In this document: in pieces, positions 26,339 to 35,204 of the stretch
Numbering within the stretch: the first letter of the stretch is position 1
How the letters are laid out: every line of letters begins with the position of its first letter
Assembly (NCBI RefSeq): GCF_002161355.1
Contig: NZ_NFHL01000001.1
Location: 372,001 to 436,000 of the forward strand
DNA: 64,000 bases
Reading direction: 5' to 3'
Origin: Lachnoclostridium sp. An76
GTDB lineage: Bacteria > Bacillota > Clostridia > Lachnospirales > Lachnospiraceae
Notes under the pieces: model-generated
Seen by the model: the letters and a program-made list of their open reading frames with translations, nothing else
The model's database searches: none
Told to the model about the DNA's origin: nothing
Made by a program: the position numbers and the translations under genes

Positions 26339-29300
26339 TTATCTGAAATATTTAACTCCTGATTCAAAGATCTTCATATCCTGTTCACCATAAATATTGA
26401 CTGCCACGGAATCACCGCGCCGCTCTGAGTGCGCCATCTTCCCAAGTACACGGCCGTCCGGGCTAGTGATCCCCTCGATCGCACGGTAGGAGCCGTTTAC
26501 ATTCCACTCTTCATCCATACTCATATTGCCTTTCGGATCACAGTACTGCGTTGCCACCTGTCCGTTGGCAAATAAGCGTTCAATCCACTCATCATTCGCC
26601 ACAAAACGTCCCTCTCCATGTGATGCCGGGTTTGTGTACACGCCGCCAAGCTCCGCTTCCTGAAGCCATGGAGATTTATTTGTCACTACCTTTGTGTATA
26701 CCATCTTTGAGATATGGCGCCCGATCGTATTATAGGTCAGTGTCGGGGCATCCTCCGCCTGTCCCACGATCTTTCCGTAAGGCACGAGCCCAAGCTTGAT
26801 CAGAGCCTGGAAGCCGTTGCAGATACCGAGGGCAAGTCCGTCCCTTTCATTTAAAAGCTTCTCGACCTCTTCTTTGATCTTTGCATTCTGGAATGCAGTT
26901 GCAAAGAACTTCGCCGATCCGTCCGGCTCGTCACCCGCACTGAACCCGCCCGGGAACATGATCATCTGCGCCTGGGCGATCGCTCTGCTGAATTCCTCCA
27001 CAGAGGAACGGATATCCTCAGCATCCAGGTTGCGGAATACTTTTGTGATCACTCTCGCGCCCGCGCGCTCAAATGCCTTCGCACTGTCGTACTCACAGTT
27101 CGTACCCGGGAATACCGGTATAAAGACTGTGGGCTGTCCGATCTTATGGCTGCAGATATGGATATCAGAAGCATTGTACAGATTCTCCTCCACAGGAGTT
27201 TCCGCACTCTCCGAAGACTTCGTCGCGAACACACCTTCCAGTTTTCCTGTCCATGCGGCCAGCGCCTCGTCCATACCGATATGGACACTGCCATATTCAA
27301 AGCCATCCCGGTCTGTCACTTCACCGATCACTGTATACGTGATCTGAAGATTGCCAACCTCTCCGTCTTTCACCTCAGCGATGATATCCCCGAATGCCGG
27401 CGCGAACAGGTCCCTCTCATCCATATTGTGTTCGATCTTCACACCCATATGGTTCCCAAACGCCATCTTGCTCACCGCCGCGATCACACCATGGCGGTCA
27501 AGCGCATAGGCGGATACGATCCGGCCGGCTCTTATATCTTCCGTAAACTTCCCGTACTGATCCATGACCTGTCCGTATACCGGAAGGTCATATCCATCTC
27601 TGTCGATCCTCAGCCATACGAGCTTATTGCCCGGTTTCTTCAGCTCCGGAGTAATGATATCTTTCTCCACAGCCATGTCCACGGCAAAGGATACAAGGGT
27701 CGGCGGCACATCGATATCCTGGAATGTCCCGGACATACTGTCCTTTCCTCCGATAGACGGAAGCCCGAAACCGATCTGAGCCGCATAGGCGCCCAGCAGT
27801 GCTGCAAAAGGCTGGCTCCATCTCTTCGGATCTTCTGTCATACGGCGGAAATATTCCTGGAAGGTAAAACGGATCTTCCGGTAGTCTCCGCCTGCCGCAA
27901 CGATCTTTGCCACAGACTCAGTCACCGCGTACACAGCCCCGTGATACGGGCTCCAGCTCGACAGATACGGGTCGAATCCATAGCTCATCATGGACACGCT
28001 GTCGGTCTTTCCTGCCATGACCGGCACCTTCGCCACCATTGCCTGCGTCTCTGTAAGCTGATATTTCCCTCCATGGGGCATAAACACAGACCCTGCGCCA
28101 ATGGAGCCATCGAACATTTCCACAAGGCCTTTCTGTGAGCATACGTTCAGATCACTCAGTGTCTCAAGCCATGCAGCCTTCACATCATGAACCTCTTTCC
28201 TGGTGAACAGGCTTCCCGCGCGCTCCGGCATCTCCACCTCCACGCTGGTCTCCTGATGCGCCCCGTTGGTATCAAGGAACCTTCTGGACAGATTGACGAT
28301 CTCTTTTCCTCTCCAGATGAGCACAAGCCTGGGCTCCTCTGTCACTACAGCGACTTCCGTTGCCTCCAGGTTTTCTTCCCTTGCATATGCCATGAACTCT
28401 TCCACGTCTTTCGGATCAACCACCACTGCCATTCTCTCCTGGGATTCTGAGATCGCGATCTCAGTCCCGTCCAGACCGGCATATTTCTTCGGCACTTTAT
28501 CCAATTCTACGCGGAGCCCGTCCGCCAGCTCTCCGATCGCCACGGACACTCCGCCGGCTCCGAAGTCATTGCACTTCTTGATCAGACGGCTGACTTCCTC
28601 TCTTCGGAACAGCCTCTGGATCTTGCGTTCCGTAGGCGGATTTCCCTTCTGTACCTCCGCGCCGCATGTCTCGATCGACTCTTCTGTGTGTACCTTGGAA
28701 GAACCGGTCGCTCCACCGCACCCGTCACGGCCTGTCCTTCCGCCCAGAAGGATGATGATATCGCCCGGATCTGAACTTTCACGGATGACCGCGCGTCTCG
28801 GGGCCGCTCCCAAAACAGCGCCGATCTCCATGCGCTTTGCCACATAATCCGGATGGTAGATCTCTTTCACAAGCCCGGTCGCCAGGCCGATCTGGTTTCC
28901 GTAAGAACTGTACCCGTGCGCCGCCTCACGGACCAGTTTCTTCTGAGGCAGCTTGCCCTTAAGCGTATCCTTCACGGAAACAGTCGGGTCTGCGGCCCCG
29001 GTTACGCGCATTGCCTGATAAACATAGGTCCGTCCTGAAAGCGGGTCGCGGATCGCACCGCCAAGACAGGTGGCAGCGCCTCCGAACGGTTCGATCTCCG
29101 TGGGGTGGTTATGTGTCTCATTCTTAAAGTTGATCAGCCACTCTTCTTCCACACCGTCCACTTTGATCGGCACTACAATGCTGCACGCATTGATCTCATC
29201 AGATTCCTCCTGATCCTGGAGTTTGCCCTCCCTCTTAAGCCTGCGCATCGCCATGAGCGCAAGATCCATCAGGCAGACGAACTTATCCTCCCTGCCCGCA

Positions 29301-30094
29301 AAGATCTCGCTGTGGTCTTTTAAGTATTCTCTGTAAGTATCTTCGATCGGTTTTCTGTAATCGCCTTCGTCAAAGACTACGTCCTTCAGCTCTGTAGAAA
29401 ATGTCGTATGACGGCAGTGATCAGACCAGTAAGTGTCAAGAACACGAATCTCCGTCATAGTCGGATCTCTGTGCTCCTCATTTCTATAGTAGTTCTGGAT
29501 ATGCTGGAAATCCTTAAATGTCATGGCAAGCCCCAATGAACCGTAAAGCTCCTTCAGCTCATCCTCCGGCATATCCTGAAATCCGTCAAATACTTTGATA
29601 TCCTCCGGCTCCTCAAACACAGTGACCAGTGTCTCCGGCTTTTCCTCCTGAGCTTCCCTTGAATCCACCGGATTGATGCAGTGGCTGCGGATCGCCGCAA
29701 ACTCTTCCTCCGTAATGTCCCCTTCGATCACGTACGTGGTGGCAGTGCGGATCACAGGGATCTCATCCTCCCTGATAAAGCGGACACACTGCTCTGCGGA
29801 ATCCGCCCTCTGGTCGAACTGTCCCGGAAGATACTCCACAGAAAAGCTGTGGTCCTCTTCCCTCATCGGGAACGTCTCTTTATAGAGGATATCCACAGGC
29901 GGTTCTGCGAATACGCCCCTGCACGCCTTCTCAAATGTCTCATCAGAAAGATCCTCCACGTCATACCTGATCAGGACCCTTACTCCGCTTACACTGCGGA
30001 TGCCGAGGTAATGGCGGATCTCATGCCGTAATGCCTTTGCCGCAACGGCAAATTCCGGTTTCTTTTCCACAAACACACGCTTTACATTACTCAT
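26339..30094 (-). CDS. purL: Phosphoribosylformylglycinamidine synthase, fused PurL-PurQ
   Basis: This enzyme makes FGAM from FGAR, glutamine and ATP in purine synthesis. The 1251-residue protein is the single-chain form: an N-terminal PurS-like region, two AIRS-type ATP-binding halves (NETHNHPTEIEPFGGAATC; GGRTGRDGCGGATGSSK; GGKDSMSG) and a C-terminal class I glutamine amidotransferase with the nucleophile Cys in GICNGFQ. GGAGACAG precedes the ATG. It stands alone; other pur genes are not in the window. Confidence 0.96.
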   Translation of the reverse strand: MSNVKRVFVEKKPEFAVAAKALRHEIRHYLGIRSVSGVRVLIRYDVEDLSDETFEKACRGVFAEPPVDILYKETFPMREEDHSFSVEYLPGQFDQRADSAEQCVRFIREDEIPVIRTATTYVIEGDITEEEFAAIRSHCINPVDSREAQEEKPETLVTVFEEPEDIKVFDGFQDMPEDELKELYGSLGLAMTFKDFQHIQNYYRNEEHRDPTMTEIRVLDTYWSDHCRHTTFSTELKDVVFDEGDYRKPIEDTYREYLKDHSEIFAGREDKFVCLMDLALMAMRRLKREGKLQDQEESDEINACSIVVPIKVDGVEEEWLINFKNETHNHPTEIEPFGGAATCLGGAIRDPLSGRTYVYQAMRVTGAADPTVSVKDTLKGKLPQKKLVREAAHGYSSYGNQIGLATGLVKEIYHPDYVAKRMEIGAVLGAAPRRAVIRESSDPGDIIILLGGRTGRDGCGGATGSSKVHTEESIETCGAEVQKGNPPTERKIQRLFRREEVSRLIKKCNDFGAGGVSVAIGELADGLRVELDKVPKKYAGLDGTEIAISESQERMAVVVDPKDVEEFMAYAREENLEATEVAVVTEEPRLVLIWRGKEIVNLSRRFLDTNGAHQETSVEVEMPERAGSLFTRKEVHDVKAAWLETLSDLNVCSQKGLVEMFDGSIGAGSVFMPHGGKYQLTETQAMVAKVPVMAGKTDSVSMMSYGFDPYLSSWSPYHGAVYAVTESVAKIVAAGGDYRKIRFTFQEYFRRMTEDPKRWSQPFAALLGAYAAQIGFGLPSIGGKDSMSGTFQDIDVPPTLVSFAVDMAVEKDIITPELKKPGNKLVWLRIDRDGYDLPVYGQVMDQYGKFTEDIRAGRIVSAYALDRHGVIAAVSKMAFGNHMGVKIEHNMDERDLFAPAFGDIIAEVKDGEVGNLQITYTVIGEVTDRDGFEYGSVHIGMDEALAAWTGKLEGVFATKSSESAETPVEENLYNASDIHICSHKIGQPTVFIPVFPGTNCEYDSAKAFERAGARVITKVFRNLDAEDIRSSVEEFSRAIAQAQMIMFPGGFSAGDEPDGSAKFFATAFQNAKIKEEVEKLLNERDGLALGICNGFQALIKLGLVPYGKIVGQAEDAPTLTYNTIGRHISKMVYTKVVTNKSPWLQEAELGGVYTNPASHGEGRFVANDEWIERLFANGQVATQYCDPKGNMSMDEEWNVNGSYRAIEGITSPDGRVLGKMAHSERRGDSVAVNIYGEQDMKIFESGVKYFR

Positions 30095-30162
30095 ATACTG
30101 TCTCCTTTACATTATGCTGTATGTTATGGACATACAGACTTCTGCTGTTAGCCTCTGCATGT

Positions 30163-30192
30163 ATCGTACCATAATTTACATCATTAGTACAA
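30163..30192 (-). promoter_or_regulatory. Possible promoter of purL
   Basis: TTGTAC (complement of 30187-30192) and TACGAT (complement of 30163-30168) are spaced by 18 bases in an AT-rich gap. No purine riboswitch fold is apparent in the ~60-base leader. Confidence 0.5.
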
Positions 30193-30223
30193 TTAATATA
30201 ATTAAACTTTATGATAAGCAAGG

Positions 30224-30973
30224 CTAATCACTTTTCTTTTCCTTCCTCAAATACCCGGGTATCAGGCTTGCCACAAGAAGAACCGCAAGGATTCCCAGAA
30301 AGATCCCGCCAATGCGTATGACAAAATCATAGAACAGTCCCTCAGGCAGCATACGGATCATATAATCTGTCGCAGGATCAAAGATCCACTGATCGTTGTC
30401 AAAAAAGATATGATGGAACCGGACAAACACCGCATTAAAATCAATGACCGAGGCAATTCCGATAAAAGCTGCCGCAGCCGCCGATACACCGAGGGCAGCC
30501 TGATAGGATCTCGGGATGATCTTCCTGATATCCGCCCTTGTCACAAGGAGAAACACCAGACACAGCACAGCTGCAATACATGAGCCGGTCCGGATATTCA
30601 ACCCGCCAATGAACAGATCTCTGACTTCTCCCATATGGAATCTGTCCTGCTCATTAAAGAAATCCTGCTCTTTTCCCTCTACTGTCGTCACAACAGACAA
30701 AGTATCCCTGCCGCCCCTCAGGTACGACATCATCTCGCGCGTTACATACATCACATCATCCATTGTCATATCCAGTTCTGAGAGGACATCATACTTTTCA
30801 TACTCTTTCTGATATACACTGAAATCCGAATACATCGCGATCTCAAAGCTGGTGATCAGCACTGCAGCTATGACTGCAAAAGCAAAGATCACTCCTGCCA
30901 GCCATTGCAGCTTTATCACTGCATGACTCTGTTTAGCCGGATTTTTTGTTTTTTCCGTAATGCCTTTTTCCAT
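30224..30973 (-). CDS. DUF1461/TIGR01906-like integral membrane protein
   Basis: The 249-residue protein has about four membrane segments (near residues 27-47, 128-147, 158-178 and 215-240) and an outer loop after the first. The signature FHHIFFDNDQWIFDPATDYMIRMLP matches the DUF1461 family as I know it (split here by the usual turn). No function is established for the family. AAAGGA lies 10 bases before the ATG. It is divergent from the LysR gene at 31058 and lies upstream of purL. Confidence 0.8.
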   Translation of the reverse strand: MEKGITEKTKNPAKQSHAVIKLQWLAGVIFAFAVIAAVLITSFEIAMYSDFSVYQKEYEKYDVLSELDMTMDDVMYVTREMMSYLRGGRDTLSVVTTVEGKEQDFFNEQDRFHMGEVRDLFIGGLNIRTGSCIAAVLCLVFLLVTRADIRKIIPRSYQAALGVSAAAAAFIGIASVIDFNAVFVRFHHIFFDNDQWIFDPATDYMIRMLPEGLFYDFVIRIGGIFLGILAVLLVASLIPGYLRKEKKSD

Positions 30974-30999
30974 GACGTCGTGGTCCTTTCCAGATATTA

Positions 31000-31040
31000 T
31001 TGTATTTTTCTTTCATTTATCTTATAATACAACCAGTATT
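31000..31040 (+). promoter_or_regulatory. Promoter and inverted repeat of the lysR gene
   Basis: TTGTAT (31000-31005) and a perfect TATAAT (31023-31028) are spaced by 17 bases. AATAC-N5-GTATT (31026-31040) overlaps the end of the -10 and the start region, a plausible autoregulation site. Confidence 0.65.
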
Positions 31041-31057
31041 TATTAGGAGGTCTAATA

Positions 31058-31948
31058 ATGATCGATATTAATTATGAACTCTATAAAGTATTCTACCACG
31101 TTGCTTCGACTCTGAACTTTTCGGAGGCGTCCAAACGCCTGTTTATCTCTCAGTCTGCTGTCAGCCAGTCAATAAAGACACTTGAACGCAAGCTGGACCA
31201 GACCTTGTTTATCAGAAGTACAAAAAAAGTTCAGCTCACTCCTGAGGGAGAGATCCTGATGCGCCACATCGAGCCCGCCATGAACCTGATCCATAAAGGC
31301 GAAACTCAGCTCCTGGACGCCGCTTCCACAGGCGGTCAGATCCGCATCGGGGCAAGCGACACGATCTGCCGCTATTTTCTCATCCCTTACCTGGAGCGCT
31401 TCCACAAGGCATTCCCCGGCGCACATATCAAAGTCATCAACCAGACTTCCATGAAATGTGCGCAGCTCCTTCAGAACGGCCTGGTGGATCTCATTGTCGT
31501 CAACTACCCTAACAATCATCTGGGAGCTTCCGCTTCCGCGGTCCGTATCAAAAAATTCCGTGACGTGTTTATCGCAGGTAATACCTTTTCCGAGCTGAAA
31601 GGACAGACATTATCCTTTGCACAGCTCCTGCGCTATCCCATCCTGATGCTGGACAAAAACAGTACGACCAACGAATTCCTCCATCAGGTTTTCCAGCAGC
31701 ATCAGCTGGACCTTGTGCCGGAGATCGAGCTGACGAGCAATGACCTGCTGATCGACCTGGCACGGATCGGACTTGGGATCGCGTTCGTCCCGGACTACTG
31801 CATCAGCGCAAAGGGAGATGAGATTTTCCAGATCCAGACCAAAGAAGAACTTCCTGAGCGTGAACTTGCTATCGCCTATAATGAACACATCCCCCTCTCA
31901 AGGGCATCCATGGAATTCCTCAGCTATTTCCAGAATTCTTCCAGGTAA
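31058..31948 (+). CDS. LysR-family transcriptional regulator
   Basis: The 296-residue protein has an N-terminal helix-turn-helix (NFSEASKRLFISQSAVSQSI) and a periplasmic-binding-like effector domain from about residue 90. AGGAGG lies 7 bases before the ATG. It is divergent from the DUF1461-like gene and its last 25 bases overlap the 3' end of the nuclease-helicase gene on the other strand. The regulated genes and ligand cannot be read from the sequence; the divergent membrane gene is one candidate. Confidence 0.92.
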   Translation: MIDINYELYKVFYHVASTLNFSEASKRLFISQSAVSQSIKTLERKLDQTLFIRSTKKVQLTPEGEILMRHIEPAMNLIHKGETQLLDAASTGGQIRIGASDTICRYFLIPYLERFHKAFPGAHIKVINQTSMKCAQLLQNGLVDLIVVNYPNNHLGASASAVRIKKFRDVFIAGNTFSELKGQTLSFAQLLRYPILMLDKNSTTNEFLHQVFQQHQLDLVPEIELTSNDLLIDLARIGLGIAFVPDYCISAKGDEIFQIQTKEELPERELAIAYNEHIPLSRASMEFLSYFQNSSR

Positions 31949-34314
31949 GCAGGCAGGGATCCCGCACTGCATATACGGATCCCTTCCCATTCCCTCGGAA
32001 AAGCTTCTCTGTACTTCCTCTGCTGAAACCGATCATCCAGGAGAAGGATAAGCCCTCTGTCCCTCTCCGTACGGATGACACGCCCGGCAGACTGGAGTAC
32101 CTTATTCATCCCCGGATATAGATATGCATAGTCAAATCCCACCATCCCGTGTTCTTCAAAATATTTCCTCACGATCTCCCTGTCATTACATACCTGCGGG
32201 AGCCCTGTCCCCACGATGACCGCTCCGATCAGCCTGTCCTCTGTCAGATCGATGCCTTCTGAAAAAATCCCGCCCATGACGCAGAAACCGACAAAACTCC
32301 TTTCCCTGCTTTTCTCAAACAAAGACAAAAACTCTTCCCTTTCCAGTTCACTCATATTCGGGGACTGGATCACCGAATCAATTTCTCCGGCCCGACTGAG
32401 AAAGCACTCGTATACATCCTGCATCATCTTATAAGACGGAAAGAAAGCCATATAATTCCCTCTTTTCCCGGCAGCCGCTCCGGCGATATATCCCGCGATC
32501 CGGCTGTACATGGAAGCGCTCCGCATCGTATACCGCGTACTCACGTCTGTTCCCACGAGAAGAAGGCGGTTTTCCCTCGGGAATGACGACTCCGCATAGA
32601 TCGCATAATCATCTGTTTCTACCGAAAGAAGCTTCTTATAATAATGGAGCGGGAGAAGTGTCGCGGAAAAGAGGACCGCTGCCACACCATACTCAAGATA
32701 GGACTGGAGATTCACTGCCGGATTCACGCAGAAAAGCCTGACCATAAATCTGCCGTCGTCTTTAAGTTCGCAGTAGATCACATAATTTTCGTCCATTATA
32801 TCATGGATATTTACAAAGGAACGCACCTGGAAATACAGATCCAGAACCATCTCCCGCTTTTTTTCGTCCACTGTCCTCTCCAGATAGGCTTCCATCTCTG
32901 TCAGCAGGTTCATCAGCTTCAGCGTGATATGGGATACGCCGGGCAGGATCTGATAATCCTCGCATTCCCTTTTCAATGTAAGGAACAGTTTATTGACGGC
33001 TTCCAGCTTTCCTGCCAGAGCAGGGGCGTCTGTGCGGACTGCTCTTTTCAGTTCCAGAAAATCCTCCTTATAGAGCTCAGCACTGTACATCTCCCTGCCC
33101 CGTTCGACCAGGTTGTGGGCTTCATCGATCAAAAAGATGTAGTCCCTGCTGCCGCCTTCTGAAAAAAAGCGCTTCAGATGTGCATTGGGATCAAATACAT
33201 AGTTATAATCACAGATCACCGCATCTACCCATACCGAAATGTCCAGAGCCATTTCAAAGGGACAGACTCTGTAAGTCCGCGCCTGCTCTTCCACCGCCTT
33301 CCGTGTGATCTCGTTCCCGCTTGTGATCAGGTCGAACACAGCGTCATTCACACGGTCAAAATGTCCCTTCGCATAAGGACATGCTTCCGGATTACATACA
33401 GTTTCTTCACAGAAACAGATCTTCTCCTTCGCTGTCAGTGTTATGACCTTCATCCTGAGGCCTTTTTCTCTGAGAGTGTGAAACGCCTGTTCAGCCACAG
33501 TGCGGGTGATCGTCTTTGCTGTCAGATAAAAAATCTTTTCTCCCAGCCCCTCTCCGACAGCTTTGACTGCGGGAAAGACTGTGGATATCGTCTTCCCCAC
33601 TCCGGTTGGCGCCTGTATGAACAGCTTCTTCTTTCTCAGGATCGTGCGGTAAACTGCTGCCGCCACATCCCTCTGTCCTGCCCGATAGGGAAAGGGGAAC
33701 TCCAGACCGTGGATCGAACGGTTTCTTTCCTGTTCCCATTCGATCTGGAATCTCGCCCATTTTTCATATCGGCTGACCAGATCTTCAAACCAGGTTTTCA
33801 GCTCCTGCCTGGTATATGCCTCGGAAAACCTCTTGATCTCCTCTGTGTCCAGATTGCAGTATGTCATCTGCACTCCAACCCGGTCGAGATCATGCTGCTG
33901 TGCGTAAATATATGCATAGCACTTTGCCTGCGCCAGGTGGACATTTACCGGGCGCTCAATACGTGACAGTTCTCTGAGGACTCCTTTGATCTCATCCACT
34001 GTCACATTCGGATCCTGATCTGCCGGAGCAGAAGGGCTCTGCTTACTCCTGTCGGATCTTTTGCGCTTTTCTTTTATGATAATGCCGTCCGCGCGCCCTT
34101 CCACCTGTATCGCAAACTCCCCACACGGGATCAGCATCTTCATACTGACCTCTGCGTGATACTCCGGTCCCATGCTCCTCTGGATCTTTCGGTGCAGTCT
34201 GCCTCCCATAAGCATGGCTTCTTTATCCGGCCCGCCGGTGCTTCGGTTGTCAATATCCCCTTCCCGCAGGATAAATTCCACGAGATTACGCACAGAAATG
34301 CGGACGATCTTCAT
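31924..34314 (-). CDS. Cas4/RecB-like nuclease fused to XPD/DinG-type helicase
   Basis: The 796-residue protein combines two DNA enzymes. Residues 1-190 carry PD-(D/E)XK nuclease landmarks: H41 in GRLHRKIQ, D76, E108-I-K110 and QAKCYAYIYA (Q128, Y133). The rest is a superfamily 2 helicase with APTGVGKT (235-242), a cysteine set for a probable 4Fe-4S cluster (C301/C303, C308, C313, C352) and DEAH at 398-401. A role in processing branched or damaged DNA is inferred. I start at ATG 34314; a TTG four codons upstream is possible. It follows the TIGR03915-like gene on the same strand but has its own promoter. Confidence 0.88.
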   Translation of the reverse strand: MKIVRISVRNLVEFILREGDIDNRSTGGPDKEAMLMGGRLHRKIQRSMGPEYHAEVSMKMLIPCGEFAIQVEGRADGIIIKEKRKRSDRSKQSPSAPADQDPNVTVDEIKGVLRELSRIERPVNVHLAQAKCYAYIYAQQHDLDRVGVQMTYCNLDTEEIKRFSEAYTRQELKTWFEDLVSRYEKWARFQIEWEQERNRSIHGLEFPFPYRAGQRDVAAAVYRTILRKKKLFIQAPTGVGKTISTVFPAVKAVGEGLGEKIFYLTAKTITRTVAEQAFHTLREKGLRMKVITLTAKEKICFCEETVCNPEACPYAKGHFDRVNDAVFDLITSGNEITRKAVEEQARTYRVCPFEMALDISVWVDAVICDYNYVFDPNAHLKRFFSEGGSRDYIFLIDEAHNLVERGREMYSAELYKEDFLELKRAVRTDAPALAGKLEAVNKLFLTLKRECEDYQILPGVSHITLKLMNLLTEMEAYLERTVDEKKREMVLDLYFQVRSFVNIHDIMDENYVIYCELKDDGRFMVRLFCVNPAVNLQSYLEYGVAAVLFSATLLPLHYYKKLLSVETDDYAIYAESSFPRENRLLLVGTDVSTRYTMRSASMYSRIAGYIAGAAAGKRGNYMAFFPSYKMMQDVYECFLSRAGEIDSVIQSPNMSELEREEFLSLFEKSRERSFVGFCVMGGIFSEGIDLTEDRLIGAVIVGTGLPQVCNDREIVRKYFEEHGMVGFDYAYLYPGMNKVLQSAGRVIRTERDRGLILLLDDRFQQRKYREAFPREWEGIRICSAGSLPAYLEEFWK

Positions 34315-34360
34315 TTCTTCTTCCAACTGTATGACTCCGCCTTTTCATCATGATGTTTCT

Positions 34361-34389
34361 ATCATAATCTGATTTCCCATTTTGTGCAA
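34361..34389 (-). promoter_or_regulatory. Promoter of the nuclease-helicase gene
   Basis: TTGCAC (complement of 34384-34389) and TATGAT (complement of 34361-34366) are spaced by 17 bases. No GAAC-N4-GTTC box was found here, unlike the promoter of the two upstream genes. Confidence 0.55.
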
Positions 34390-34433
34390 GCGGCGGATCC
34401 CCGCATCCGTTTTTCTGTTCCGGAGCCTGAAGC

Positions 34434-35204
34434 TCAGGTACAGTCAGTCATTTCCGTCATTTTCTCCCTGTATCGGAGCGGCAGATGATTCTGCTGGCAC
34501 TTCAGGTTTTTTCTCTCTGCGATCGCCACAGACTCAAAAAAGCCCTTCCACAACTGTTCATATTCCTTCTCCTTTTTTGAGACTCTGTCTGCCGCTTCTC
34601 TGTCAAGCTGCTCTCCCCACACAAGTCCCCACTTTTCTCCTGCTTTATGGATCAGGAAGACACAGTGCGTCTTATCATATATCATCCAGTTTTCAAGAGG
34701 GAATCGATCAGTAAAATGATCCGCCACGCAGGTGAGGATCTGAGACTTTGGCGTTATCTCTGAAAAGAGGATCCCATTTTCCAATTCCCTGAAACGGATA
34801 AACTCTTCATATATATGCGCTTCATTGGACACACTCCGGCTCAGGGCAAACACTTTCGCCACATCAGGATCCCCCAGGTGATCCATGATCCTGCGGCTGT
34901 CCCTTATCCTCCTGGATTCCTGCATTGTCCGGAATACAGCTGTCCCCTTCTCCCCATCTTCGGACAGCAGCGCATGATAAATATCCCAGTATGCGTTATA
35001 ACCCAGATAGCGTTTGATCATCCGTTCCAGACGTGCTGCTTTCTGTTCACACTCTTCCACCGTCTGGTATTCGCAGAAAAGCTGCTGCTGCATTTTCCCC
35101 CGGATTTCAATCCCGGCATCTCCGTCCCGGCAGTCTTTCCATGCATCATGGAGTGCTGAGTACAGTCCGGTTATCGTATCCGTACATACATAAATCTGTC
35201 TCAT
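34434..35204 (-). CDS. TIGR03915-like putative DNA metabolism protein
   Basis: The 256-residue protein matches, in my recognition, the family that always travels with the TIGR03916 radical SAM protein and in other bacteria is fused to a uracil-DNA-glycosylase-like domain. Visible landmarks are the N-terminal YVCTDTITGLYSALHDAW, RYLGYNAYWDIYHAL and NWMIYDKTH. No catalytic motif is evident to me. Its start overlaps the stop of the radical SAM gene by 4 bases, so the two are translationally coupled. The biochemical function is not known. Confidence 0.82.
   Translation of the reverse strand: MRQIYVCTDTITGLYSALHDAWKDCRDGDAGIEIRGKMQQQLFCEYQTVEECEQKAARLERMIKRYLGYNAYWDIYHALLSEDGEKGTAVFRTMQESRRIRDSRRIMDHLGDPDVAKVFALSRSVSNEAHIYEEFIRFRELENGILFSEITPKSQILTCVADHFTDRFPLENWMIYDKTHCVFLIHKAGEKWGLVWGEQLDREAADRVSKKEKEYEQLWKGFFESVAIAERKNLKCQQNHLPLRYREKMTEMTDCT

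Noticed and set aside
31924-34314. CRISPR-Cas association of the Cas4-like domain
   Set aside because: No repeats, spacers or other cas genes are present; the nuclease is fused to a helicase and placed with DNA-repair genes.
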